Positions 9,433-19,060 of a DNA stretch of 64,000 nt are shown piece by piece. The DNA is from Paraburkholderia sp. DHOC27 (GTDB lineage Bacteria > Pseudomonadota > Gammaproteobacteria > Burkholderiales > Burkholderiaceae). The position numbers and the translations under genes were made by a program. The stretch spans positions 124,518 to 188,517 of the forward strand of contig NZ_QVQV01000004.1 in the NCBI RefSeq assembly GCF_003429005.1, in the 5' to 3' direction. The notes under the pieces are model-generated. The model ran no database searches and was not told the DNA's origin. It saw only the letters and a list, made by a program, of their open reading frames with translations. The first letter of the stretch is position 1, and each line of letters starts with the position of its first letter.

Positions 9433-10353
9433 TTATGACGCGTCTGCGCCAGCCCCGAGAAAGAAGCGGCGCGCAATGTCGATCTGCCCGGCGCTCAAAA
9501 ACGCCGGCGCATGCCCCACACCCGGAATCTCGACGCTCGATACCGCCTTACCCTGCGCCATCATTTTCGCAACCGTCTCGCGCGACAGCAGATCCGATTG
9601 TTCCCCACGCACCACCAGCACGGGGCCGGCAGTCGCCCCCAGCGCGCCCCACAGCGCCGCCTCACCAGCCTTCACGGCCTCTTCGGTGGTCGCCTTGAAC
9701 GGCTCGGCAATGCGTGGGTCGTAGCGGAAGTACCAGGCGCCGTCACGCTCATGCAACAGCGGCGTATTGATCTCGCACCATTCTTCCGGTGTAAGCGGGC
9801 CGAACGATTGCGCAAGCAAAGCGGCGTAATCGATGCCCTGTTGCAGCGTCTCGAAACGCACCGGCTTGCCGAGGTAGTCCCCGATGCGCCCCACCGCGCC
9901 ACCCTCGAGGTGCGGCCCGACATCGTTGAGCAACATATTCTGGATAGGCGAGCCCGGCAGCCCGGCCAGCCCCATGCCGATCAGACCGCCCATCGAGGTG
10001 CCGAACCAGTCCACTTTTTCGACATCGAGCCGCGCGATCAGCGTGACCATATCCGCCACGTACTGCGGCACGCTATAGTAGTTGGGGATGGTTAGCCAGG
10101 ATGAAAGCCCACGCCCCACCACGTCCGGACAAATCACCCGGTATGTGTCGGCGAACGCCGCCGCGAGCCGGTCGAAATCGCGACCCGAACGCGTCAGCCC
10201 ATGCACACACACCAGCACTCGCGGATTGGCCGGATCGCCCCATTCGGTGTACGCCACGCGATGCAAGCCGCCGGGGCTCGCACACTGGACGAAACGTTGG
10301 CGGGGCGAAGTCCGATTTGCTGCGGTGAGAGAAGCGGAAGGCGTAGCGGTCAT
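9433..10353 (-). CDS. Alpha/beta hydrolase
   Basis: A 306-residue cytoplasmic alpha/beta-fold hydrolase. The nucleophile elbow is GTSMGG (Ser120), the oxyanion-hole HGL is at 51-53, an Asp-containing strand follows near LVVRGEQSD, and the catalytic His is in GVGHAPAF near residue 282. No signal peptide or membrane segment is seen. The family includes esterases, lipases and C-C hydrolases, and I cannot assign a substrate. The gene ends 91 bases before the RidA-like gene and may be transcribed with it. Confidence 0.85.
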   Translation of the reverse strand: MTATPSASLTAANRTSPRQRFVQCASPGGLHRVAYTEWGDPANPRVLVCVHGLTRSGRDFDRLAAAFADTYRVICPDVVGRGLSSWLTIPNYYSVPQYVADMVTLIARLDVEKVDWFGTSMGGLIGMGLAGLPGSPIQNMLLNDVGPHLEGGAVGRIGDYLGKPVRFETLQQGIDYAALLAQSFGPLTPEEWCEINTPLLHERDGAWYFRYDPRIAEPFKATTEEAVKAGEAALWGALGATAGPVLVVRGEQSDLLSRETVAKMMAQGKAVSSVEIPGVGHAPAFLSAGQIDIARRFFLGAGADAS

Positions 10354-10511
10354 CGAATTTCCCTTTGCAAAAGTGCGGACCCTTCAGAAACCCACAGCGA
10401 AGGCCCACAGCGTGCAAACGATTGTAAACCGCTTTGCCACACGGCACGATCGACCGAACGGCCTAGGAAAAATCGCATGCCCATGCCACCAGGCCAAGCC
10501 CCGCGCCGCAT

Positions 10512-10550
10512 CAAAAGAAAAAGCGGGCGGAGACTCGCGTCCCGCCCGCT
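10512..10550 (-). terminator. Rho-independent terminator after scoB
   Basis: A 9-bp GC stem, AGCGGGCGG (10550-10542 on the minus strand) with its complement at 10530-10522, is followed by a U-rich run interrupted by C (10521-10512). It lies 63 bases beyond the scoB stop. Confidence 0.8.
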
Positions 10551-10612
10551 ATACCGTCCCTCTTCGCCATTGCCCTTCACAGAGGCGCCAGCGCGAGAAC
10601 AACGAACTAAGA

Positions 10613-11254
10613 TCAGCTCACCGCGCTCACATCCAGCGGCGCGCCCGTCTTGGCCTTGATTTCCTCGACCGTGACGCCCGGCGCCAGTTCAGTGAGCTTC
10701 AAGCCATCTTGCGTCACCTCGATCACGCCCAGGTCGGTGATGATCTGATCCACCACGCCCACGCCCGTCAACGGCAGCGTGCATTCTTCGAGGATCTTGT
10801 GCTGATCGCCCTTCGCGACGTGCTCCATCAGCACCACGACGCGCTTGACGCCAGCCACCAGATCCATCGCGCCGCCCATGCCCTTGATCATCTTGCCCGG
10901 AATCATCCAGTTGGCGAGGTCGCCCTTCTTGCTGATCTGCATGGCGCCGAGAATGGCCAGGTTGATGTGGCCGCCGCGGATCATCGCGAACGAATCCGCC
11001 GACGAGAAAATCGACGAACCCGGCAGCGTGGTCACCGTCTGCTTGCCGGCGTTGATCAGGTCAGCGTCCACCTCTTCCTCTGTGGGCGATGGGCCAATGC
11101 CGAGCAGACCGTTTTCCGACTGCAGCCACACCTCGACACCGGCCGGCACGTGGTTCGCCACCAGCGTGGGCAAGCCAATGCCCAGGTTCACGTAGAAGCC
11201 GTCCTGCAGTTCCTTCGCCGCGCGTGCGGCCATTTCGTCACGAGTCCATGCCAT
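10613..11254 (-). CDS. scoB: Succinyl-CoA:3-ketoacid CoA-transferase subunit B
   Basis: Beta subunit (213 residues) of the two-chain 3-oxoacid CoA transferase, which moves CoA from succinyl-CoA to acetoacetate for use of ketone bodies and PHB breakdown products. The catalytic Glu lies in SENGLLGIG, and [15 protein letters not shown] and [13 protein letters not shown] are typical. The start MAWTRDEMA follows scoA by two bases, so the subunits are translationally coupled. A longer open frame to 11875 is an artefact of reading across scoA. Confidence 0.96.
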   Translation of the reverse strand: MAWTRDEMAARAAKELQDGFYVNLGIGLPTLVANHVPAGVEVWLQSENGLLGIGPSPTEEEVDADLINAGKQTVTTLPGSSIFSSADSFAMIRGGHINLAILGAMQISKKGDLANWMIPGKMIKGMGGAMDLVAGVKRVVVLMEHVAKGDQHKILEECTLPLTGVGVVDQIITDLGVIEVTQDGLKLTELAPGVTVEEIKAKTGAPLDVSAVS

Positions 11255-11256
11255 GA

Positions 11257-11961
11257 TCACGCTCCTTTCGCGCGGACGATGCGTTGTTCGATGCGTTTCT
11301 CCGGATGCGCATTCAGCACGATGCGCTGCACGAAGATGCCCGGCGTGTGGATCGCGTCCGGATCGAGTTCGCCCACTTCCACGATTTCCTCGACTTCCGC
11401 CACGGTGATCTTGCCCGCCATTGCGCACATCGGGTTGAAGTTGCGCGCCGTGCGGCGATAGATCAGGTTGCCGGACTTGTCGGCCTTCCATGCCTTCACG
11501 AGCGCGACATCGGCGGTCAGCGAGTGTTCGAGCACGTAGTGGTTTTCGCCGAACTGGCGGGTTTCCTTGCCTTCGGCGATCAGCGTGCCGTAGCCGGTGT
11601 TCGTGAAGAAGGCCGGGATGCCGGAGCCGCCCGCGCGCAGCTTTTCGGCGAGCGTGCCCTGCGGGGTGAATTCCAGTTCGAGTTCGCCGGCCAGATATTG
11701 CCGTTCGAATTCCTTGTTCTCGCCCACGTACGACGAGATCATCTTCTTGATCTGGCGCGATTCGAGCAGCAGGCCGAGGCCGAAACCGTCGACACCCGCA
11801 TTGTTGCTGATGCAGGTGATGCCTTTGACCGCCGAATCGCGCAACGCCGCGATCAGCGCCTCGGGGATGCCGCACAGGCCAAAGCCGCCGACGGCGAACG
11901 TCTGCCCGTCCTTGACGATGTCCTTGAGCGCGGTGACCGCGTCTGGATAGACCTTGTTCAT
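11257..11961 (-). CDS. scoA: Succinyl-CoA:3-ketoacid CoA-transferase subunit A
   Basis: Alpha subunit, 234 residues, starting [19 protein letters not shown]. The CoA-binding region [16 protein letters not shown], the [12 protein letters not shown] motif and the C-terminal [17 protein letters not shown] are diagnostic of SCOT-type transferases. It is first in the scoAB pair and diverges, across a 356-base gap, from a PAS-LuxR regulator that is a plausible but unproven controller. Confidence 0.96.
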   Translation of the reverse strand: MNKVYPDAVTALKDIVKDGQTFAVGGFGLCGIPEALIAALRDSAVKGITCISNNAGVDGFGLGLLLESRQIKKMISSYVGENKEFERQYLAGELELEFTPQGTLAEKLRAGGSGIPAFFTNTGYGTLIAEGKETRQFGENHYVLEHSLTADVALVKAWKADKSGNLIYRRTARNFNPMCAMAGKITVAEVEEIVEVGELDPDAIHTPGIFVQRIVLNAHPEKRIEQRIVRAKGA

Positions 11962-12040
11962 CAGTGTGTCCCTTCCTCTATGGAAACTCGAAATCCGGTA
12001 CGCCGGCCCCCGGACCGGTGCGATGCAGGGTGCTCGAGCA

Positions 12041-12057
12041 CGGTGACCGTGTCACCG
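12041..12057. promoter_or_regulatory. Candidate operator in the scoA / PAS-LuxR gap
   Basis: A 17-base perfect palindrome, CGGTGAC-CGT-GTCACCG, lies 80 bases upstream of scoA and 260 bases upstream of the regulator gene. Its form suits a dimeric DNA-binding protein. Nothing else is recognisable in the 11962-12317 gap apart from A/T-rich sequence near 12283-12298 just before the regulator. Confidence 0.4.
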
Positions 12058-12317
12058 CTCTGGCGTGGCGTGCGCGCGAGGCGTGTGTTGCTGTGCCCAG
12101 AACGTCATTCTAGTCATCCGCCGCCGCGCCTGCGCTGACGTTGAACAACGCGCCGGACACGCCTTGCACATGAGCGCCGGACGTAGCCTTCGCCGAAGCG
12201 CCACGCGCGTCTCTCGCTGTGACATCGCAGCCTTATGATTGGTTCGGCAAGGGTACGATGCGCCCGTCATACGGCACAATACGCAAAAATACATAAGTAG
12301 ACACCCGCCGCCCCGCC

Positions 12318-12863
12318 ATGCCTGCACTGGATTACCAAACCGCTTTCCACCTTGCGCCTATCGGGCTCGTGCTCTCACGCGAGCGTTTCATTGAAGACTG
12401 CAACGACCAGTTGGCGTCGATCTTCGGCTGCGCGCGCGAGGCGTTGCTCGGGCAGTCGTTTCAGGTGCTGTATCCGTCCACGGACGAATTCGAGCGGATC
12501 GGCGCTCGCATTCCGCCCATCATGACCGCGCAGGGCAGTTATGCCGACGATCGCATCATGAAACGCGCCAATGGCGAACTGTTCTGGTGTCACGTGACGG
12601 GGCGCTCGCTCGAACGCGCCGCGCCGCATGCCGCCGGCGTCTGGACTTTCGAGGATCTGAGCGCGACGCGCCGGGTCGCCGTGGAGCTGACGCCGCGCGA
12701 GCGGGAAATCGCCGCTCAGCTCGTCACGGGTAAAACCAGCAAGCAGATCGGGCGGGCGCTGGACATCAGCCCGCGCACCGTGGATGTCTACCGGGCGCGG
12801 CTGATGCGCAAATACGGCACGGGCAACGCCACGGAACTGTTGCAGCGGCTGCTCGGGCAATGA
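12318..12863 (+). CDS. PAS-domain LuxR-family transcriptional regulator
   Basis: A 181-residue regulator. Residues about 8-110 form a PAS sensor domain (FHLAPIGLVLSRERFIEDCN opening, then RANGELFWCHVTGRSL). Residues about 122-178 are a LuxR/FixJ-type helix-turn-helix (LTPREREIAAQLVTGKTSKQIG, DISPRTVDVYRARLMRKYG). There is no receiver domain with a phospho-acceptor Asp, so it probably senses a ligand or redox state through PAS rather than a kinase. It is divergent from scoAB and may regulate it. Confidence 0.85.
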   Translation: MPALDYQTAFHLAPIGLVLSRERFIEDCNDQLASIFGCAREALLGQSFQVLYPSTDEFERIGARIPPIMTAQGSYADDRIMKRANGELFWCHVTGRSLERAAPHAAGVWTFEDLSATRRVAVELTPREREIAAQLVTGKTSKQIGRALDISPRTVDVYRARLMRKYGTGNATELLQRLLGQ

Positions 12864-12946
12864 CCCGGGGCTGCGGAATGTGCGCGTGTACGCGTGTTGT
12901 GCGTGGCGCGGATGCTGCGGCGCGCGTAGCACCCGCAGCACGTGCT

Positions 12947-13378
12947 TCAGGCACCCTTGACGAGCACCGCCCCTTCGATGGTGGCGCGCAGCACATCGGG
13001 GATCGGCGTCGATTTGCCGGCCGCGTAGTCGATCCACACGCAGCGTGCGGCACCGCGTGCATAGACGGTATCGGGATCGTCGGCGCGCGTGAGTTCGAAC
13101 GCAGTGTCGAAACTGCTGCGCCCGGGCGTGCCGACCGACATCCGGCCAATCACGTCACCGGGGTAATGCAACTGCTTGAGAAACTCCATCGACGCATTGA
13201 CGATCACCGGCCCCTGCCCTTCACTGTTGCCGCCGGCAATGCCCAGTTGCTCGAACCAGGAAATGCGCACCTGCTCCATATAGCGGAAATAGACCGTGTT
13301 GTTCACATGGCCAAACGCGTCCATGTCGCCCCAACGGATCGGCATGGACAGCTCAAAAACTGCGTGGTAATCGGTCAT
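12947..13378 (-). CDS. Acyl-CoA thioesterase (hot-dog fold, 4-hydroxybenzoyl-CoA thioesterase-like)
   Basis: A 143-residue single hot-dog protein. The signature is MPIRWGDMDAFGHVNNTVYFRYMEQVRISWF, where the Asp of GDMDAFGHVN is the expected catalytic acid. It should hydrolyse acyl-CoA thioesters in the cytoplasm; chain-length preference cannot be read. The start MTDYHAVFEL fits the family better than an ORF start 13 codons upstream. It lies 60 bases downstream of an SDR dehydrogenase on the same strand, near scoAB and ETF-QO, in a neighbourhood of acyl-CoA metabolism. Confidence 0.85.
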   Translation of the reverse strand: MTDYHAVFELSMPIRWGDMDAFGHVNNTVYFRYMEQVRISWFEQLGIAGGNSEGQGPVIVNASMEFLKQLHYPGDVIGRMSVGTPGRSSFDTAFELTRADDPDTVYARGAARCVWIDYAAGKSTPIPDVLRATIEGAVLVKGA

Positions 13379-13438
13379 CAGACTTCTTCTGCGGGTTGAA
13401 ACAGGGAGCGCGGCCACGCGCCGATGAATGACGGACGT

Positions 13439-14215
13439 TCAGGACAGCCCGAAGCCGTCATCGGCGGCAATGATCGAGCCGTTGATAAATTGCGATTCGT
13501 CGGCGGCGAGCAGCAGCAACAGCCCATCCAGGTCTTCCGGCTTGCCCACCCGGTGACGCGGCAGCATGGCCGTCAGCTTCTGGCCCTGCTCGGTGGACCA
13601 GTGGTGGTGATTGATTTCGGTGTCGATATAGCCCGGACAGATGGCGTTCACATTGATGCCATGCTTGCCCCATTCGAGCGCCATCGCCTTGGTCATGTGC
13701 ACGACAGCGGCCTTGCTCATCGAGTACAGGCCGATTTGCGGCAGCACGCGCAAGCCCGCCATCGACGCGATGTTGATAATGCGGTACGACGGTTTCTGCC
13801 CGCCGTTGCCACGCATGATCATGCGTTTGGCCACTTCCTGGGCAACGAAAAAAGCGCCGCGCGTGTTGGTATCGAAGACGTACTCGAAATCCGCGGGCGT
13901 CACGTCCGACAGCTTCTGGGTGGTCGACACGCCCGAGTTGTTCACGAGAATGTCGATGGTGCCCGCCTCGGTTTCGGCGTGCGCGACGGCAGACTTGATG
14001 CTCTGGTAATCGGTTACGTCCAGCGAAACGACATGCGCCGCGCCGCCGGATGCCTCGATCTCGGCGCGCAGTTCCTTCAGGCGCTCGGTACGGCGGCTTG
14101 CCAGCACGACTTTCGCGCCCGCCTGCGACAACACCTGAGCGAAGCGCTTGCCGAGCCCGCTCGAGGCGCCGGTAATCAACGCAACCTTGCCTTCCAGATT
14201 GATCGAACGGCCCAT
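13439..14215 (-). CDS. Short-chain dehydrogenase/reductase
   Basis: A 258-residue classical SDR. The nucleotide-binding TGASSGLG is at 15-22, NNSG at 92-95, Ser151, and the catalytic Tyr164-x3-Lys168 in YSMSK; the PG motif appears in CPGYIDTEI. Arg41 and Arg42 after the second strand (ASRR) suggest NADP(H). The start MGRSINLEGK is chosen over a start 14 residues upstream. It is likely cotranscribed with the thioesterase, so a 3-hydroxyacyl or related substrate is plausible but unproven. Confidence 0.88.
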   Translation of the reverse strand: MGRSINLEGKVALITGASSGLGKRFAQVLSQAGAKVVLASRRTERLKELRAEIEASGGAAHVVSLDVTDYQSIKSAVAHAETEAGTIDILVNNSGVSTTQKLSDVTPADFEYVFDTNTRGAFFVAQEVAKRMIMRGNGGQKPSYRIINIASMAGLRVLPQIGLYSMSKAAVVHMTKAMALEWGKHGINVNAICPGYIDTEINHHHWSTEQGQKLTAMLPRHRVGKPEDLDGLLLLLAADESQFINGSIIAADDGFGLS

Positions 14216-14467
14216 TGTGGTTACCTTGTTCGGTTGGGTTTCGGGTTCCAGTTCCACGTTGCAGCGCTGCGGGTAAGGCCAGATACGTCAGGCACCGGCT
14301 GCGACGGGCACACCGACCGCCCATGTGCGGGACAACACCCTATCACATAAATAGAACGATCGTGCTAATCTCTACTTCTTGAGTTGCAGCTCATGGATCG
14401 TTCGCCCACAATACGATCCCGCAAAAGCATTCTCGCAAAAAGCATTCTAACGGTAAGAGGAGCATCA

Positions 14468-16141
14468 ATGACCCCCGCAAGTCTCATTGAGCAGTACGGT
14501 CCCCGCGAGTCGATGGAATACGACGTGGTGATCGTCGGCGGCGGCCCGGCTGGCCTGTCGGCGGCGATTCGCCTGAAGCAGCTGGCGCAGGCAAAAGGCG
14601 TCGAGATCGGCGTCTGTGTGCTGGAAAAGGGCTCGGAGATCGGGGCGCACATCCTCTCCGGCGCGGTCATGGACCCCCGCGCGCTGAATGAACTGATTCC
14701 CGGCTGGAAGGAAAAAGGCGCACCGCTCGACGTGGAAGTGACCGAAGACCGCTTCCTGTTCCTCTCGGAATCCGCGGCGAAGACCGTGCCCAACTGGGCA
14801 CTGCCGGACAACTTCAAGAATCACGGCAACTACGTGATCAGTCTCGCGAACGTCACGCGCTGGCTGGGCCAGCAGGCCGAGGCGCTGGGCGTGGAAATCT
14901 TCCCGGGCTTTCCGGCAGCGGAAATCCTCTACAACGACGACGGCTCGGTTAAGGGCGTCGCCACGGGCAACCTCGGCATCGGCAAGGACGGCCAGCCCAC
15001 CGAGAACTTCCAGCTCGGCATGGAGCTGCACGCCAAGTACACGTTGTTCTGCGAAGGCGCGCGTGGCCATCTGGGGCGTCAGCTCAGCGACAAATTCAAG
15101 CTGCGCACGGGCGTCGATCCGCAGGTTTACGGCATCGGCATCAAGGAACTGTGGGAAATCGACCCGGCGAAGCACAAGCCGGGGCTCGTCATCCACACGG
15201 CCGGCTGGCCGCTCGACACCGACACCTACGGCGGCTCGTTCCTGTATCACATGGACAACAACCAGGTGATGGTCGGCTTCGTGGTGGGGCTCGGCTATTC
15301 GAACCCATACCTGTCGCCGTTCGAGGAATTCCAGCGCTACAAGACGCATCCGGCGATCCGCGCGTTCCTCGAAGGCGGCAAGCGGGTCTCTTACGGCGCG
15401 CGGGCCATTACCGCCGGCGGTTTGATGTCGCTGCCGAAGCTGGTGTTCCCGGGTGGCGCGCTGGTGGGTGACGATGCGGGCTTCCTGAACGCCTCGCGCA
15501 TCAAGGGGTCGCACGCGGCGATCAAGACCGGCATGCTGGCGGCCGACGCAGCCTTCGAGGCAGTCCAGGCGGGACGTCAGGCGGACGAACTGGCGGCCTA
15601 CCCCGAGGCCTTCAAGACTTCGTGGCTGCACGGCGAGCTTTACCGTGCGCGCAACTTCAAGCAATGGATGAGCAAGGGCCTGTACCTCGGCACGCTGATG
15701 GTGGGCATCGAGCAGAAGCTGCTGGGCGGCAATGTGCCGTGGACGCTGCACCACCAGCACTGGGATCACGAGATGCTGAAGCCGGCTTCGCAGTGCAAAC
15801 CGATCGTGTATCCGAAGCCGGATGGCAAGCTGACCTTCGACCGGCTCTCTTCGGTGTTCATCTCGAACACCAATCACGAAGAGAATCAGCCGGCTCACCT
15901 GACCCTGAAGGATCCGACGGTGCCGGTGAACGTGAACCTGCACACGTATGCGGGACCGGAATCGCGCTATTGCCCGGCCGCCGTGTACGAGTTCGTGAAG
16001 AACGACGACGGCAGCGAGCGCCTCGTGATCAACGCGCAAAACTGCGTGCACTGCAAGACCTGCGACATCAAGGACCCGACGCAGAATATCGTGTGGGTCA
16101 CGCCGGAAGGCGGCGGTGGGCCGAATTATCCAAACATGTGA
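14468..16141 (+). CDS. Electron-transfer flavoprotein:ubiquinone oxidoreductase
   Basis: A 557-residue membrane-associated enzyme passing electrons from ETF, reduced by acyl-CoA and amino-acid dehydrogenases, to ubiquinone. The FAD-binding motif VVIVGGGPAGLSAA lies near residue 20. The 4Fe-4S ligands are Cys502 (RYCPAAVYE) and Cys526, Cys529 and Cys532 (NCVHCKTCDIKDP). The length matches the family. The start MTPASLIEQYGPRESM has AGAGGAGC just upstream; an upstream ATG at 14384-14393 is rejected. It is followed by a strong terminator and appears monocistronic. Confidence 0.96.
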   Translation: MTPASLIEQYGPRESMEYDVVIVGGGPAGLSAAIRLKQLAQAKGVEIGVCVLEKGSEIGAHILSGAVMDPRALNELIPGWKEKGAPLDVEVTEDRFLFLSESAAKTVPNWALPDNFKNHGNYVISLANVTRWLGQQAEALGVEIFPGFPAAEILYNDDGSVKGVATGNLGIGKDGQPTENFQLGMELHAKYTLFCEGARGHLGRQLSDKFKLRTGVDPQVYGIGIKELWEIDPAKHKPGLVIHTAGWPLDTDTYGGSFLYHMDNNQVMVGFVVGLGYSNPYLSPFEEFQRYKTHPAIRAFLEGGKRVSYGARAITAGGLMSLPKLVFPGGALVGDDAGFLNASRIKGSHAAIKTGMLAADAAFEAVQAGRQADELAAYPEAFKTSWLHGELYRARNFKQWMSKGLYLGTLMVGIEQKLLGGNVPWTLHHQHWDHEMLKPASQCKPIVYPKPDGKLTFDRLSSVFISNTNHEENQPAHLTLKDPTVPVNVNLHTYAGPESRYCPAAVYEFVKNDDGSERLVINAQNCVHCKTCDIKDPTQNIVWVTPEGGGGPNYPNM

Positions 16142-16180
16142 TGAGCGTGTTTTTGACGCCGCATCGCGTGAGGATGTGAA

Positions 16181-16208
16181 AAGCGCCGCTTTATGCGGCG
16201 CTTTTTTT
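16181..16208 (+). terminator. Rho-independent terminator after ETF-QO
   Basis: AGCGCCGC and GCGGCGCT form an 8-bp stem with a TTTAT loop, followed by seven U. It lies 40 bases past the stop codon. Confidence 0.9.
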
Positions 16209-16270
16209 GTGTCTCTGTGCTTTCGGCGTTGCTGCCGGCACCGTGCCGCTAGCGCGCTATTACCGCGCCG

Positions 16271-17782
16271 TTACCGCGCGGCCAACGCCTCCAGCCGCGC
16301 CCTCACGCTGGCCAGAACAGGCGCCCACGCGCCGATTGCCGGTTGACGGAACAGTTCGATCGAGTCGTACCACGGCGTTCGCTGATTCGCCGCGCCCCAG
16401 AACCACGCCGATACATGGTCGATCATCAGGCAGGTCGGGACGCCGAGCGCGCCTGCGAGATGTGCCGGCCCGCTGTCGATCGTCACGACCAGGTCCAGGT
16501 TGGCGAGCAGCGCGGCCACGTCGTCGAAACCGGCCTCGAAATGCGCGGTGGGGTCGATGATCTGGACGCCGTGAGCACGCCACGCCTCGACCGTCGCAGT
16601 ACGCCCCGGTGACAGCGCAACGTACGTGATGCCCGGCACGGTGAGCAGCGTTTCGATCTGTTCGACTGGCACCGAGCGCCGCATGTCACGGATGTGCTGC
16701 GGATTGCCATTCCACACCAGCCCGACTCTCGGACCCGCCGCCGTACTCTGGGCCAGTTGCGCACGCCATGAAGCGGCGCGCTGCGGATCGGCGCTCAGAT
16801 ATGCGTGGCCCCAGCCGGATGCTTCGAAGACGCCAAGCCGCAGCGGCAAGCTCATCAGGCCGCAATGAAAATCGGGCCGCGTATCGAGACTGGTTTCGAG
16901 CGTCACGCCACGCGGCAACATTCGTTCGAACAGATGCCGCAATGGTCCGTCGTGGCCGAAAATCACACGGCCGCCCTCGCGCTGCGCACGCTCGGCCAGC
17001 AACGGCAAAAAGCGCACTGCCCAGAGACAATCGCCATTACCCTGCTCGCCGTACACGACGAGCGTCTTGCCGGCCAACGATTCACCCTGCCAATGAGTGC
17101 TGATGGCAGCGAGCGCAAGATGCGCTTCATTCAGATCGTCACCGAACGCAATGCGCGATTCGTAATGCGCCCAGCCTTCCGCATAACGACCCGAACGGAT
17201 TTCCAGCTCGGACAGATCGAACTGCGCATGGGCACTTTGCGGCGCGAGCTCAAGCACGCGCCGCAGCAGCGCTTCTGATTCGTCGAAACGGGCTTGCTCT
17301 TTCACGCACAGCGCGAGTTTATGCAAGGCCACCGGATTGCCCGGCACGACACGCACGGCCTCGCGCAGCAGCCGCTCGGCTTCGTCAAAGTCGTTGCGTT
17401 GTTGCACGGCGGCCGCGCGCCAGACGAGCGCGTTGGCATCCTCTGCATTTTGCGTGAGCAGAATCGCTGTGGCGGAGTCGACCAGATTCCAGTCACGCAC
17501 GATGAAGGCGGTTTGCGCAATCGTCGCAAGCAGGTTGGGCTCACAGGACGCGTCGAGCTGATACGCACGCACCAATGCGCCGAGTGCTTCGCGTTGCAGT
17601 TCACGCTGCGACTGGCCGCGTTGTTGCCCGGCCGCCTGTAGCACGGCCTGCCCCAACGCTAACCAATCTGTCGCGCCGGCTTGGGGTGTGGTGACGCGTG
17701 CGCGTAATTCGGCGAGGGTTGCGGCGTCGGGGCGATGCGACGCTTCTTGCGGTGCGCTTCCCGACCTGTGTGGGTCCATCAT
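16271..17782 (-). CDS. TPR-repeat protein with glycosyltransferase-like C-terminal domain
   Basis: A 503-residue protein. Residues about 60-210 are tetratricopeptide repeats (for example ALVWRAAAVQQRNDFDEAER, then NPVALHKLALCVKEQARFDE). The C-terminal 260 residues resemble GT-B glycosyltransferases of the GT9/GT41 type, with GLVWNGNPQHIRDMRRSVP and VTIDSGPAHLAGALGVPT, the donor-binding half of such enzymes. No signal peptide is present. Similar proteins glycosylate surface or flagellar proteins, but the acceptor here is unknown. The start MMDPHRSG has GGAAAGG upstream. It follows aroC by 33 bases and may share its transcript. Confidence 0.75.
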   Translation of the reverse strand: MMDPHRSGSAPQEASHRPDAATLAELRARVTTPQAGATDWLALGQAVLQAAGQQRGQSQRELQREALGALVRAYQLDASCEPNLLATIAQTAFIVRDWNLVDSATAILLTQNAEDANALVWRAAAVQQRNDFDEAERLLREAVRVVPGNPVALHKLALCVKEQARFDESEALLRRVLELAPQSAHAQFDLSELEIRSGRYAEGWAHYESRIAFGDDLNEAHLALAAISTHWQGESLAGKTLVVYGEQGNGDCLWAVRFLPLLAERAQREGGRVIFGHDGPLRHLFERMLPRGVTLETSLDTRPDFHCGLMSLPLRLGVFEASGWGHAYLSADPQRAASWRAQLAQSTAAGPRVGLVWNGNPQHIRDMRRSVPVEQIETLLTVPGITYVALSPGRTATVEAWRAHGVQIIDPTAHFEAGFDDVAALLANLDLVVTIDSGPAHLAGALGVPTCLMIDHVSAWFWGAANQRTPWYDSIELFRQPAIGAWAPVLASVRARLEALAAR

Positions 17783-17815
17783 GACTACCTTTCCGCTCGA
17801 ACCAGGCAACGCCTT

Positions 17816-18916
17816 TCAGGGCGCGCTGGCAGCAATCTTCGGTGTCGCAACGGCGACGTCGCCACACTGCGCGCGATGGCGCAACGCGTGATCGATCAGC
17901 ACCAGCGCGAGCATCGATTCGGCAATCGGCGTGGCGCGGATGCCGACGCACGGATCGTGACGCCCGAACGTTTCGACGACGACCGGCTGGCCCGCTTTGT
18001 CAATGGAACGCCGTGGCGTGCGAATGCTCGAGGTGGGCTTGATGGCGATCGACACCGTGATGTCCTGCCCGGTGGAAATACCGCCCAGCACACCGCCCGC
18101 ATGGTTGCCGACGAACCCTTCCGGCGTCAGCTCGTCGCCATGCACCGAGCCGCGTTGCGCGACGCTGGCGAAGCCCGCGCCGATCTCCACGCCCTTCACC
18201 GCATTGATGCCCATCATGGCGTGCGCGATGTCGGCGTCGAGACGGTCGAATAGCGGCTCACCGAGGCCGACCGGCACGCCAGACGCCACCACGTTGATGC
18301 GCGCGCCGATGGAATCGCCGTCCTTGCGCAGCGCGTCCATATACGCTTCGAGTTGCGGCACGAGATCGGCATTCGCCGCGAAGAACGGGTTTTCACGCAC
18401 ATGCGACCAGTCAACGAATGGCACGTCGATCTCGCCCAAGGCCGCCATATAACCGCGGATTTCGGTGCCGAAATGCTCGCGCAGCCACTTCTTGGCCACG
18501 GCGCCCGCAGCGACCGTCGGCGCCGTGAGACGCGCCGACGAACGGCCGCCGCCACGGTAATCGCGGATGCCGTATTTCTGCCAATAGGTGTAGTCGGCGT
18601 GGCCAGGGCGGAAGGTCTCGGCGATATTGCCGTAATCTTTGCTGCGCTGATCCGTATTGCGGATCAGGAGTGCGATGGGCGCGCCGGTGGTGACGCCTTC
18701 GAACACGCCGGAGAGAATCTCGACCTTGTCCTCTTCCTGACGCTGCGTAACGTGGCGCGACGTGCCCGGCTTGCGGCGATCCAGTTCGATCTGGATGTCG
18801 GCTTCGACCAGCGCCATGCCCGGCGGGCAGCCATCAATCACGCAGCCAATAGCGGGGCCGTGCGATTCGCCAAAGGTCGTGACGGTGAAAAGCGTACCAA
18901 GCGTATTGCCGGACAT
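17816..18916 (-). CDS. aroC: Chorismate synthase
   Basis: The last step of the shikimate pathway: FMN-dependent 1,4-elimination of phosphate from EPSP to chorismate. The 366-residue product has all family signatures: [18 protein letters not shown] near the N terminus, RYWQK-type [22 protein letters not shown], and GGISTGQDI near the C terminus. The start [20 protein letters not shown] is universal, so the upstream 45-residue extension is rejected. A 7-bp tandem repeat lies 145-277 bases upstream of the start. Confidence 0.97.
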   Translation of the reverse strand: MSGNTLGTLFTVTTFGESHGPAIGCVIDGCPPGMALVEADIQIELDRRKPGTSRHVTQRQEEDKVEILSGVFEGVTTGAPIALLIRNTDQRSKDYGNIAETFRPGHADYTYWQKYGIRDYRGGGRSSARLTAPTVAAGAVAKKWLREHFGTEIRGYMAALGEIDVPFVDWSHVRENPFFAANADLVPQLEAYMDALRKDGDSIGARINVVASGVPVGLGEPLFDRLDADIAHAMMGINAVKGVEIGAGFASVAQRGSVHGDELTPEGFVGNHAGGVLGGISTGQDITVSIAIKPTSSIRTPRRSIDKAGQPVVVETFGRHDPCVGIRATPIAESMLALVLIDHALRHRAQCGDVAVATPKIAASAP

Positions 18917-19060
18917 GGCGTGATCCAAAGAAATGCGGGAAACCCCTATTATGCCAGCCCATCTTCGGGCGAGGGCCGTGCGGCGTGAGCGTTGGCCGAA
19001 TGGATAAGGCGCGGCGGGCGCGAGGGGCGTGGGCGAGGGTCCTGGAGTCACGGCGTCGTG

